This document shows, one piece after another, positions 18,971 to 27,124 of a stretch of 64,000 nt of DNA (positions within the stretch are counted from its first letter, which is position 1; the number at the start of each line of letters is the position of its first letter). Source of the stretch: Flagellimonas maritima. GTDB taxonomy: Bacteria > Bacteroidota > Bacteroidia > Flavobacteriales > Flavobacteriaceae. Location: assembly GCF_003269425.1 (NCBI RefSeq), contig NZ_CP030104.1:2165501-2229500 (forward strand), given 5' to 3'. The translations under genes and the position numbers were made by a program. Under the pieces are notes generated by a model. The model was given only the letters and a program-made list of their open reading frames with translations. It did not search any database and had not been told where the DNA came from.

Positions 18971-18992
18971 ATATTTAGCTTATTGGTTTTCT

Positions 18993-19448
18993 TTATGATA
19001 CAGCATGTTCGTATAAATCTGCTGTTTCTAAGGTTTCCCTAATTGTGTTACGCTGTCTCATCAGCATATTTTCAGTTGATGGTGGCAACACAAAATCAGT
19101 ATCGTTTAAAATATCATTATAAGTTTCAATGGCTTCCTTTTCTCCGCGCTGTACCTCTTCCAACAGAACTTCGTCATTATTTGAAGTGAACAAGGATTTA
19201 AAATTTATCCAAGTTCTATGTAAAGTTCCTTCGGTACTTCCACCTTTATCGGGATCTTGTCCAAAAGCTTTTATTTCCTTTTTCAATTCGTGTCCAAAAT
19301 CATAGCGCTGTTTAGCTCTATTTTTGAAAAATTCTTTTATTGTTTCATTATTGGTTTTCTCTGCTACTTGCTTGAAACCTTTTTCGGCATCATAAGTTCT
19401 TTCCAATAATTCGTTTAATTTGTTTGAAATTTCTACTGTGTACTTCAT
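18993..19448 (-). CDS. PA2169-type four-helix-bundle protein (DUF2383, ferritin-like)
   Basis: 151 residues, all helical and highly charged. The pattern LNELLERTYDAEKGF near the start, with paired E/H positions along four predicted helices (AKQRYDFGHELK; EVQRGEKEAIETY), matches the PA2169/DUF2383 family with a ferritin-like bundle. Members are often stress-induced, but their biochemical role is not known. The protein is cytoplasmic with no signal. It is a single gene between its own terminator and the rpsP promoter region. Confidence 0.85.
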   Translation of the reverse strand: MKYTVEISNKLNELLERTYDAEKGFKQVAEKTNNETIKEFFKNRAKQRYDFGHELKKEIKAFGQDPDKGGSTEGTLHRTWINFKSLFTSNNDEVLLEEVQRGEKEAIETYNDILNDTDFVLPPSTENMLMRQRNTIRETLETADLYEHAVS

Positions 19449-19612
19449 TTATCTCTTATCATTTTTAAATTCGAATGCGTTATTGACTTTCAATAACAAC
19501 ACTATTTAATATATATAAAAAAAACATAATTCCAAGTATTTACAGGGGTTTAGCATTGCTTTAACGATATTTTGGACAAATGTTAAAGGATTTAACTTTA
19601 ATTAAGGCGTGG

Positions 19613-19642
19613 TTGTAAAAATCTAAAATAAATGTATATTTG
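19613..19642 (+). promoter_or_regulatory. rpsP-rimM promoter (TTG-N19-TATATTTG)
   Basis: TTG at 19613-19615 and TATATTTG at 19635-19642 are exact consensus elements at ideal 19-base spacing. Transcription should start near 19649, leaving an approximately 85-base leader. Confidence 0.75.
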
Positions 19643-19648
19643 CACCCG

Positions 19649-19733
19649 CTTAATTAAGAGCGAAATAAATATTCCCATACTTTTGGGAATGGAATTAATA
19701 ATCAGGGTCGGGCACCCTACAAATTAATGTGAT
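19649..19733 (+). promoter_or_regulatory. structured 5' leader of rpsP
   Basis: The leader holds three small hairpins in a row: CGCT...AGCG around TTAATTAAG (about 19647-19662), ATTCCCA...TGGGAAT (19671-19690), and AGGGT-CGGGC-ACCCT (19704-19718). No ORF is present. A ribosomal-protein leader used for autogenous control is one explanation; the fold has not been tested. Confidence 0.4.
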
Positions 19734-20333
19734 ATGCCAGTAAAAATTAGACTACAACGACACGGTAAAAAAGGAAAACCATTCTATTGGGTGGTTGCTG
19801 CAGATTCAAGATCAAAAAGAGACGGTAAATATTTGGAAAAGTTGGGTACTTACAACCCCAATACAAATCCAGCTACTATCAATTTAGATATTGATGGGTC
19901 TGTAAAATGGTTGAATAATGGTGCACAACCTACTGACACGGCAAGAGCAATCTTATCTTATAAAGGTGTGCTTCTAAAGCATCATTTATTGGGTGGTGTT
20001 CGTAAAGGAGCATTAACAGAAGAGCAAGTAGAAGAGAAGTTTAAGGCTTGGGTAGAAGAAAAGGAAAAGGCGATTGCTGACAAAGTTGGCGGTTTGGACA
20101 AGGAAAGAGCAGAAGCAAGAGCTAAAGCTCTGGAAGCTGAAAAAGAATTCAGTGATAAGCGCGCTGCAGCTGCTTTACCTGAAGAAGAAGCCGCAGAAGA
20201 ACTTCCAGAAACTGAAGTTGCTGGTGACGCAACGGAAGAAATGGAAGCTGTTGAAGAAGCTCCCGAAATGCCAGAAGAGGCACCTGCAGCTCCTGAAATG
20301 AAGGAAGAAAAGACTTCAAAAGAAGAAGAATAG
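19734..20333 (+). CDS. rpsP: 30S ribosomal protein S16 with long acidic tail
   Basis: 199 residues. The first 80-90 are the S16 core (KIRLQRHGKKGKPFYWVVAADSR in part, then KYLEKLGTYNP). The rest is a low-complexity tail rich in Glu, Ala, Lys and Pro (AAEELPETE, EAPEMPEEAPAAPE) that E. coli S16 (82 residues) lacks. Extended tails occur in S16 of this phylum, but this one is at the long end. It is transcribed from a consensus promoter, with rimM 12 bases downstream. Confidence 0.96.
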   Translation: MPVKIRLQRHGKKGKPFYWVVAADSRSKRDGKYLEKLGTYNPNTNPATINLDIDGSVKWLNNGAQPTDTARAILSYKGVLLKHHLLGGVRKGALTEEQVEEKFKAWVEEKEKAIADKVGGLDKERAEARAKALEAEKEFSDKRAAAALPEEEAAEELPETEVAGDATEEMEAVEEAPEMPEEAPAAPEMKEEKTSKEEE

Positions 20334-20345
20334 AAAAACGACCCC

Positions 20346-20873
20346 ATGCGTAAGGAAGATTGCTTCTACCTGGGCAAAGTCGTTTCGAAATATAGTTTTA
20401 AGGGGGAATTGTTGGTTAAGTTAGATACTGACGAACCTGAAATTTACGAAAATATGGAATCAGTATTTGTTTCAATTGGAAACAATCTGATTCCATTTTT
20501 TATTGACCGTTGCCGATTGCATAAATCTGCACTGCTCCGTATAGATTTTGAAGAAGTGAAGGATGAACCTACCGCAGATAAGATGATTGGCGCAGAATTG
20601 TACCTGCCATTAAATATGTTGCCGCCCTTAACTGGGGACAAATTTTACTTTCATGAGGTCATTGGATTTACTTTAGTGGATGAGGTACATGGTGACATTG
20701 GGATTATAAAAGCAGTTAACGATAGTGCTTCCCAAGAACTTTTTGAAGCCGAAAAAGATGGAAAAGAGCTGTTGATACCTATAAATGACGAAATTATCGC
20801 TAAAGTGGATAGAAAGAACAAACAAGTTCATGTGAAAACACCAGAGGGGTTGGTTGATTTATATTTAGGGTAG
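20346..20873 (+). CDS. rimM: ribosome maturation factor RimM
   Basis: 175 residues. The N-terminal RimM barrel begins with DCFYLGKVVSKYSFKGELLVKLDTDEP in part, followed by a PRC-barrel half (FYFHEVIGFTLVDE, then LLIPINDEII). It binds S19 during 16S rRNA maturation of the 30S head. It lies 12 bases after rpsP, the usual rpsP-rimM pairing; trmD does not follow here. A bidirectional hairpin at 21001-21030 ends the unit. Confidence 0.96.
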   Translation: MRKEDCFYLGKVVSKYSFKGELLVKLDTDEPEIYENMESVFVSIGNNLIPFFIDRCRLHKSALLRIDFEEVKDEPTADKMIGAELYLPLNMLPPLTGDKFYFHEVIGFTLVDEVHGDIGIIKAVNDSASQELFEAEKDGKELLIPINDEIIAKVDRKNKQVHVKTPEGLVDLYLG

Positions 20874-21000
20874 TTAAATAACACTTTAATTGATAATCGA
20901 GATTAAAATGCTCCGACGCTTGTATCGAGTTCAAAAACTAAGGTTCTTTTAAATACTTCATACGCTCATCCTCGAAGTAATTTACCAATAAAAGAAAATT

Positions 21001-21030
21001 AAGAAGGGAAGCAATTTTGCTTCCCTTCTT
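21001..21030. terminator. bidirectional hairpin between convergent genes
   Basis: A perfect palindrome (14-bp arms, AAGAAGGGAAGCAA) separates rimM (plus) from the outer-membrane barrel gene (minus). It lacks a long T run on the plus strand but has A/T-rich flanks on both sides. Confidence 0.7.
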
Positions 21031-21051
21031 ATATATATGGATTTAAAAGGA

Positions 21052-21633
21052 CTACTGTCCCCACTTCCCTCCACCTACGTAAAAGCCCAAAGAAATTCCA
21101 AAGTAAGAATTGCTGGATTCCAAGCCTTCTCCAAACTCTGTTTTACCGACCAAGTTGTATGTTGCGGCGACCCGAAACTTACCAACTTCAAAACCAGCTC
21201 TTACAAGTCCACCAAATTTACCGTCAACTTCGAACTCGAGAGAGGATTCTTCAGAGCCAAATTCAGAATTTGCCAATGAATGGTAGCCTGCACCAGCACC
21301 CAAAAATGGCGCAAAAGAAGAACTCCCATTATTAAAGTAATAATCAAACGTGGCAGAATATGATGTACTCGTTCCTATTTCCGCTTCTGCAGAAATATCG
21401 CTAGCGGTTATGTTCTTGGCCATTGCTGCACCTTCAATCCTTAACCCTATATTCATATTGTCAGCAATATTGAATTTAGGTTCGAGTGCAATAAGCACTC
21501 CACCACCGCCATCTGGCATCGCATACCCTAGATCCAATCCAACGCGGAACTTGTTCTGTTCTTGTGCCTGTGCCCATTGAATCGTGGACATCACAATAAT
21601 AAAAGCAAAAAAGCTTCTTCTAATTGAATTCAT
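21052..21633 (-). CDS. small outer-membrane beta-barrel protein
   Basis: 193 residues. A signal peptide (1-23, ending QWAQA) is followed by alternating hydrophobic strands (RVGLDLGYAMP; MNIGLRIEGAAM; SYSATFDYYF; FRVAATYNLVG; SYFGISLGFYVGGG) typical of an 8-strand OmpA/OmpW-like barrel. The C-terminus ends in GGKWGQ rather than a clear terminal Phe. No enzymatic residues are visible, so it is a structural or small-pore protein of unknown role. It is convergent with rimM across the hairpin at 21001-21030. Confidence 0.75.
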   Translation of the reverse strand: MNSIRRSFFAFIIVMSTIQWAQAQEQNKFRVGLDLGYAMPDGGGGVLIALEPKFNIADNMNIGLRIEGAAMAKNITASDISAEAEIGTSTSYSATFDYYFNNGSSSFAPFLGAGAGYHSLANSEFGSEESSLEFEVDGKFGGLVRAGFEVGKFRVAATYNLVGKTEFGEGLESSNSYFGISLGFYVGGGKWGQ

Positions 21634-21830
21634 GTTTAAAATTTGGTTTTAATTTTGATTAAAGGATTTTCCTTTAAGTTGCGATGAAAGTAAATGTATT
21701 GTATATGGAATACGACCTTAATTTAACGGATGCCCTTTTTGAGTTTATGAATCCTTATTCTGATCTAGCGAAATAACTTACAGGGTGTTTAAATGAGTTG
21801 ATAATAGATTTCATACAGGTATATTTGATT

Positions 21831-22541
21831 ATGAGGCCATTTAAATTCAAACAGTTTACTATTCACCAGGACCGCTGTGCCATGAAGGTTGGAACGGATG
21901 GGGTTTTGTTAGGTGCATGGACATCATTAAAGCACAATCCAGACAGCATATTGGACATTGGCGCAGGAACGGGGCTAATCTCTTTGCAATTGGCACAACG
22001 TTCCATTGCAGAAACCATTGATGCTATCGAGGTGGACGGGAATGCCTATGAGCAGTGTGTGGAGAATTTTGAAGCTTCACAATGGGCGGATAGGTTATTT
22101 TGTTATCATGCTGGGCTTCATGAATTTGTTGTTGAGGTTGAGGATCGGTATGATTTGATCGTTTCCAATCCTCCATTTTATATAGAAGAAGTTGCCAGTG
22201 GAAAGGTTTCACGCGATAGAGCACGCCAAAATAGTTCCTTGCCGTTTAAAGAATTGTTGGAGGCAACTTCAAAACTACTTTCTGAGAAAGGATTTTTTTC
22301 CGTAGTCATACCTTATAAAGAAGAGGAGGTATTTATTTTGATGGCAGAAAATACAGGGCTTTTTCCACATAGAATTACACGAGTAAGAGGTAATCCTCAC
22401 GTCGAAATAAAGCGAAGTCTGCTAGAGTTCGGGTTTTCTAAAATTGAACCAAAAACCGATGAGCTGATTATTGAAGTGGAACGGCACCGATATTCTGGGA
22501 ATTATATCGATTTGACGAGGGAGTTCTATTTAAAAATGTAA
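21831..22541 (+). CDS. trmN6: tRNA1(Val) adenine-37 N6-methyltransferase
   Basis: 236 residues from the ATG at 21831 (MRPFKFKQFTIHQDRCAMKV in part). The open frame extends 11 codons further up, but family members start here. The SAM loop ILDIGAGTGLISLQLA and the N6-adenine motif NPPFY are both present, followed by the characteristic RDRARQNSSLPF. The YfiC/TrmN6 family methylates A37 of tRNA-Val1. It is probably monocistronic; the next gene begins 55 bases later. Confidence 0.93.
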   Translation: MRPFKFKQFTIHQDRCAMKVGTDGVLLGAWTSLKHNPDSILDIGAGTGLISLQLAQRSIAETIDAIEVDGNAYEQCVENFEASQWADRLFCYHAGLHEFVVEVEDRYDLIVSNPPFYIEEVASGKVSRDRARQNSSLPFKELLEATSKLLSEKGFFSVVIPYKEEEVFILMAENTGLFPHRITRVRGNPHVEIKRSLLEFGFSKIEPKTDELIIEVERHRYSGNYIDLTREFYLKM

Positions 22542-22596
22542 CAGTAGCATCTGGAATTGTTATATTTCATTAGTACATTTGATAAAATTTTTCTGA

Positions 22597-23775
22597 ATGA
22601 AACCTGATTTATTTGAGGCCCCTGATTATTATAATCTAGACGATTTACTTTCCGAAGAACATAAACTGGTAAGGGATGCTGCCCGACAATGGGTAAAGCG
22701 TGACATTTCACCGATTATTGAGGAATACGCACAAAAAGCGGAATTTCCAAAACAGATTATAGAAGGACTCGCAGAAATTGGAGCTTTTGGGCCATACATT
22801 CCCGAACAATATGGTGGTGCAGGTTTAGACCAAATCAGTTACGGTTTGATTATGCAAGAAATAGAAAGAGGGGATAGTGGGGTTCGCTCAACAGCTTCGG
22901 TACAATCCTCTTTGGTGATGTATCCAATTTTCGCATACGGTACTGAAGAACAGCGAAAAAAATACCTGCCAAAATTGGCAACTGGGGAATGGATGGGTTG
23001 TTTTGGACTTACAGAACCCAACCATGGCTCCAATCCAAGTGGCATGGAAACCAAATATAAAGACATGGGAGACCATTATTTATTGAACGGTGCCAAACTT
23101 TGGATTTCTAATTCACCCTTTGCAGATGTCGCCGTAGTTTGGGCAAAAAATGAAGAAGGAAGAATACATGGACTTATCGTAGAACGGGGAATGGAAGGTT
23201 TTTCCACCCCTGAGACCCACAACAAATGGTCATTGCGTGCCTCCGCAACGGGAGAACTTATTTTTGATAACGTAAAAGTGCCCAAAGAAAACTTACTGCC
23301 CAATAAAACTGGATTGGGAGCTCCATTAGGTTGTTTGGATTCTGCCCGCTATGGTATTGCTTGGGGAGCTATTGGAGCAGCGATGGATTGCTATGATACT
23401 GCATTGCGCTACGCAAAAGAGCGCATCCAGTTTGGAAAACCTATAGCTGCTACACAGTTGCAGCAAAAAAAATTGGCAGAGATGATTACCGAAATTACGA
23501 AAGCACAGTTGTTGGCATTTCGATTAGGACAGCTTAAAAACGAGGGCAGGGCCACTACGGCCCAAATTTCCATGGCTAAACGCAACAATGTGGATATGGC
23601 CATCAATATTGCTCGAGAAGCTAGACAGGTTTTAGGTGGAATGGGTATTACTGGGGAATATAGCATCATGCGCCATATGATGAATTTGGAAAGTGTCATC
23701 ACCTATGAAGGGACACATGATATTCACTTGTTGATTACTGGCGCTGACATTACGGGGCATCCTGCTTTTAAATAG
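22597..23775 (+). CDS. acyl-CoA dehydrogenase, glutaryl-CoA dehydrogenase-like
   Basis: 392 residues with the full acyl-CoA dehydrogenase fold: an N-terminal helical domain, a beta domain with GCFGLTEPNHGSNPSGM (FAD/substrate loop, about 132-148), and a C-terminal helical domain with RQVLGGMGITGEY and the catalytic Glu in TYEGTHDIH near 375. The sequence pattern is closest to glutaryl-CoA dehydrogenases (lysine/tryptophan breakdown to crotonyl-CoA), but the fine substrate call cannot be proven by eye. It is cytoplasmic and FAD-dependent. A long non-coding stretch with hairpins follows. Confidence 0.88.
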   Translation: MKPDLFEAPDYYNLDDLLSEEHKLVRDAARQWVKRDISPIIEEYAQKAEFPKQIIEGLAEIGAFGPYIPEQYGGAGLDQISYGLIMQEIERGDSGVRSTASVQSSLVMYPIFAYGTEEQRKKYLPKLATGEWMGCFGLTEPNHGSNPSGMETKYKDMGDHYLLNGAKLWISNSPFADVAVVWAKNEEGRIHGLIVERGMEGFSTPETHNKWSLRASATGELIFDNVKVPKENLLPNKTGLGAPLGCLDSARYGIAWGAIGAAMDCYDTALRYAKERIQFGKPIAATQLQQKKLAEMITEITKAQLLAFRLGQLKNEGRATTAQISMAKRNNVDMAINIAREARQVLGGMGITGEYSIMRHMMNLESVITYEGTHDIHLLITGADITGHPAFK

Positions 23776-23948
23776 CGATTTAAAACTTTTTCACAAAGCG
23801 GCTTGGCGAAAGATTTAATGATTGGATATAAATCTTGAGTTTATATCAGATGAAGACCGATTATGGTTTTTAATCATCGGCAATTGCGAAAAGTATCTTT
23901 AAAATTAACCTTAACCTAAAAGTTTGTTATCTTTGAAGCGTTGTGTTG

Positions 23949-23976
23949 GATTTCAATCTAAATTTAGATTGAAATC
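23949..23976. repeat. perfect 28-base palindrome
   Basis: The arms GATTTCAATCTAAA and TTTAGATTGAAATC are exact reverse complements with no loop. It could be an RNA hairpin or a dimeric protein site. Confidence 0.85.
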
Positions 23977-24007
23977 AGGTTAAAGCATCAAGTGATGCTT
24001 ACCAATG

Positions 24008-24036
24008 AAAGGCTTTCCATACGGAAGGCTTTTTTT
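24008..24036 (+). terminator. Rho-independent terminator upstream of hutG's 3' end
   Basis: A 10-bp stem (AAGGCTTTCC with GGAAGGCTTT, two G-U pairs, loop ATAC) runs into seven T on the plus strand. It lies 14 bases from the convergent hutG stop. Confidence 0.75.
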
Positions 24037-24049
24037 GTTGGAAGCAGTT

Positions 24050-25015
24050 CTAATAAATCGTATGCATTATATAATGCACCAAGGATGCCGCTAACTTTGC
24101 GGTCTGGTCATCAATGTCAAATTTTGGATTCATCTCTGCGATATCAAGACTTATCAATTTTCCTGAGCTAATGATGGTTTTTAGACATTCTAGCACAATT
24201 TGGGGCGTGAATCCCATAGGGGACGGCGCACTTACCCCTGGTGCGTAAGCCGATGAAAATCCATCCAGATCTATAGTCACGTAAACCTTGTCGACATTTT
24301 TAATAAAAGCATCTATCCACGTATTGATTTCGTCCAAAAACTGCATCTGAAAAGTATCTGAAAGAATATAGGTTACATTCAGTTCTTTTGCCGTTTGAAA
24401 AAGTATACGGTCGTTTGCGTCTTTCCGAATCCCTAGGCACAAATAATTGAACGGAACATCCTGTTTTTTGGACTCGCTTGCAATCTGATAAAATGGGGTT
24501 CCGGAATTATTGCCATTGGTGTTTTGACGGAGGTCAAAATGGGCATCAAAATTTATAATACCGATAGTCTGTTTGCTCTTCTCCGAGTCCAAAAAGTTTT
24601 TTATGCCATGGTAATGTCCATAAGCCATATCATGTCCACCTCCTAGAATAATAGGGAACTGCTTTTTTTCCAGAAGTGTATAAATGGCAGTTGAAAGCTT
24701 AGCTTGGGTTTCCTCCATATTTCCGTCCTCACAGGTTATGGCACCAGCATCTTGCAACACTACGGTACTGGCTAGATGATTAGGGAATTTCCCTAGGCTA
24801 CTTTTAACTATCTCAGGGCTTTTTACGGCTCCGATTCTACCTTCGTTTCGTTTAACGCCTTCATCACATGCGTAGCCGAGTAATGTAATGGATTTTTTTG
24901 AAGGTTCTGAAATTTCGTTTAAAGGAACACACCGTACTTTTTCGTGCAGGTACAGGAACTTATTACTGACCCGCCCTTGCCAAATGTCCTTATTTGGATT
25001 TCTGTACCGTCTCAT
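24050..25015 (-). CDS. hutG: formimidoylglutamase (arginase family)
   Basis: 321 residues of the ureohydrolase fold. The manganese-binding motifs are GGGHD (near 126-130), FDAHFD (near 155-160) and DLDGF (near 248-252), with the usual APGVSAPSP following. HutG splits N-formimidoyl-glutamate to glutamate and formamide, the last step of histidine breakdown. It is the fourth gene of hutH-hutI-hutU-hutG, 95 bases after hutU. The hut context decides the name over arginase or agmatinase. Confidence 0.93.
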   Translation of the reverse strand: MRRYRNPNKDIWQGRVSNKFLYLHEKVRCVPLNEISEPSKKSITLLGYACDEGVKRNEGRIGAVKSPEIVKSSLGKFPNHLASTVVLQDAGAITCEDGNMEETQAKLSTAIYTLLEKKQFPIILGGGHDMAYGHYHGIKNFLDSEKSKQTIGIINFDAHFDLRQNTNGNNSGTPFYQIASESKKQDVPFNYLCLGIRKDANDRILFQTAKELNVTYILSDTFQMQFLDEINTWIDAFIKNVDKVYVTIDLDGFSSAYAPGVSAPSPMGFTPQIVLECLKTIISSGKLISLDIAEMNPKFDIDDQTAKLAASLVHYIMHTIY

Positions 25016-25110
25016 TGCTCGATGATCAAGATTTTAGTGTTCTGAGGCGTGCCTCGCAAGTTTAAGATTTTTCTTTTAAGAACGGTTTTTAGAATTGACC
25101 GGAAGGTTGT

Positions 25111-27123
25111 TTATTTGTCAAAAAGATGCTCTAAGATATCTATTTCTACAACATTGGGCAAGGTAACCTTAAGATTTGGAGTACGTTTCATCTCGCGCTT
25201 TATGGCAAACAATGCCTCTTTGTTTCTGGCCCAGCTTCTTCTTGAAATGCCATTGTTCACATCAAAAAACAACATTTTTTTTAATCGATGCGAAGCTTCA
25301 TCAGAACCGTCCAAAACCATTCCGAAGCCTCCATTAATGACCTCTCCCCAACCTACACCGCCGCCGTTGTGAATAGACACCCACGTGGCACCACGAAAAC
25401 TATCCCCTATTACGTTATGAATAGCCATATCCGCAGTGAATTTGCTGCCGTCATAGATATTACTGGTCTCCCTAAATGGAGAATCGGTTCCGCTTACATC
25501 ATGATGGTCCCTGCCCAACACGATAGGTGCGGTAATCTCGCCCTTGGCTATAGCTTCGTTAAAAGTCTCTGCAATTTTCATTCGCCCTTCGGTATCTGCG
25601 TACAGGATACGCGCTTGGGAACCAACAACCAACTTATTATTTTCCGCTTCTTCAATCCATGTAATATTGTCCTGCATTTGCTGCTGGATTTCTTCAGGCG
25701 CAGTGGTTTTGATTTTTTTCATGGCCTCCAAAGCAATGGCATCAGTTTGTTGTAAATCCTTTGGGTTGCCAGAAGTACATACCCATCTAAAAGGCCCAAA
25801 ACCATAATCAAAGCACATAGGTCCCAGAATATCCTGAACATAGGAAGGGTATTTGAAATCAACATTGTTATCGGCCATGACATCTCCACCAGCACGGGAG
25901 ACTTCCAATAAAAAAGCATTTCCATAATCAAAAAAGTAAGTGCCTTTCGCGGTATGTTTATTGATGGCGTTTATTTGCCTTCGCAAAGATTCCTGTACTT
26001 GTTTTTTAAATTCCAATGGATTCTTGGCCATCATCATATTGGCCTTTTCAAAAGTCAATCCTACAGGATAGTAACCCCCTGCCCAAGGATTGTGCAATGA
26101 TGTTTGATCGGAGCCCAAGTGTACAAAAATCTCCTCTTCGTAAAACTGTTCCCAAACTTCAACAATGTTACCGATGTATGCTAAAGAGACTACTTCTTCT
26201 TTGGCAATGGCTTCTTTGGTTCTTTTAACCAGATTTGAAATATCTATCAACAATTCATCTACCCAACCTTGTTGATGTCGCTTTTTCGCAGCTTCGGGAT
26301 TTACTTCGGCACAGACTGTAATGCAACCAGCTATATTTCCTGCTTTTGGTTGTGCACCGCTCATACCTCCCAAACCTGCCGTTAGGAAAACCTTTCCATT
26401 TGGGGATTCATCTTTTTGAAGCACTTTTCTAAAAGCGTTCATTACGGTAATGGCCGTACCGTGTACAATGCCTTGTGGACCTATGTACATGTACGATCCT
26501 GCAGTCATCTGTCCGTATTGTGTAACGCCAAGGGCGTTGAATTTTTCCCAATCGTCCGGTTTGGAGTAGTTGGGAATCATCATGCCGTTGGTGACCACGA
26601 CCCTTGGTGCGTCCTTGGAGGACGGGAAAAGTCCCATCGGATGTCCGGAATATATGTGGAGTGTCTGTTCCTCGGTCATTTCCGCCAAATATTTCATGGT
26701 CAACAGATACTGTGCCCAATTTTGAAAAACGGCACCGTTTCCACCATAGGTAATGAGTTCTTCGGGATGCTGTGCGACGGCAGGGTCAAGATTATTTTGA
26801 ATCATCAGCATAATGGCTGCAGCCTGTAGCGTCTTGGCTGGGTATTCGGAAATTGGTCTAGCATATAGTTGGTACTCGGGTTTAAAGCGATGCATATAGA
26901 TTCTGCCATACATGATAAGTTCGTTGGCAAATTCTGCGGCCAATTCTCTGTGCCAAGTTTTTGGAAAGTAGCGTAGGGCATTTTGAACGGCCAGTTTTTT
27001 CTCTTGTTTCGATAAAATATCCTTTCGTTTGGGAGCTGGATTTCCTGCTTTGGAATATGTTTTTTTTGAAGGAAGTTCTTCAGGGATTCCTTGCAATAGT
27101 TGTTTTTGGAAATCTGTTGTCAT
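25111..27123 (-). CDS. hutU: urocanate hydratase
   Basis: 670 residues from the ATG at 27123, which lies one base after the hutI stop (TGA-A-ATG). An in-frame ATG at 27138 would overlap hutI by 14 bases. The long urocanase pattern is clear: YGGNGAVFQNWAQY, TLHIYSGHPMGLFPS, QYGQMTAGSYMYIGPQGIVHGT, and the NAD-binding and CDYGFGP-like stretch MCFDYGFGPFRWVC. It uses tightly bound NAD+ to convert urocanate to imidazolonepropionate. The length fits the longer (about 670-residue) form seen in this phylum. Third gene of the operon. Confidence 0.96.
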   Translation of the reverse strand: MTTDFQKQLLQGIPEELPSKKTYSKAGNPAPKRKDILSKQEKKLAVQNALRYFPKTWHRELAAEFANELIMYGRIYMHRFKPEYQLYARPISEYPAKTLQAAAIMLMIQNNLDPAVAQHPEELITYGGNGAVFQNWAQYLLTMKYLAEMTEEQTLHIYSGHPMGLFPSSKDAPRVVVTNGMMIPNYSKPDDWEKFNALGVTQYGQMTAGSYMYIGPQGIVHGTAITVMNAFRKVLQKDESPNGKVFLTAGLGGMSGAQPKAGNIAGCITVCAEVNPEAAKKRHQQGWVDELLIDISNLVKRTKEAIAKEEVVSLAYIGNIVEVWEQFYEEEIFVHLGSDQTSLHNPWAGGYYPVGLTFEKANMMMAKNPLEFKKQVQESLRRQINAINKHTAKGTYFFDYGNAFLLEVSRAGGDVMADNNVDFKYPSYVQDILGPMCFDYGFGPFRWVCTSGNPKDLQQTDAIALEAMKKIKTTAPEEIQQQMQDNITWIEEAENNKLVVGSQARILYADTEGRMKIAETFNEAIAKGEITAPIVLGRDHHDVSGTDSPFRETSNIYDGSKFTADMAIHNVIGDSFRGATWVSIHNGGGVGWGEVINGGFGMVLDGSDEASHRLKKMLFFDVNNGISRRSWARNKEALFAIKREMKRTPNLKVTLPNVVEIDILEHLFDK

Positions 27124-27124
27124 T

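Larger units (their letters stand above)
23928..24036 (+). ncRNA. candidate small RNA between the acyl-CoA dehydrogenase and hutG
   Basis: An exact -7 box TATCTTTG lies at 23928-23935. The predicted transcript (about 23941-24036, roughly 95 bases) contains a perfect 28-base palindrome (23949-23976), a perfect hairpin AAGCATCA/TGATGCTT (23983-24000), and an intrinsic terminator (24008-24036). No ORF is present and no good -33 TTG is found. Alternatively the hairpins are only the 3' end of the upstream gene's mRNA. Confidence 0.35.

Noticed and set aside
19982..20347. A Ser/Ala-rich antisense ORF and a Lys/Leu-rich sense-shifted ORF over the rpsP tail
   Set aside because: Both come from the repetitive GAA/GCT codons of the acidic S16 tail.
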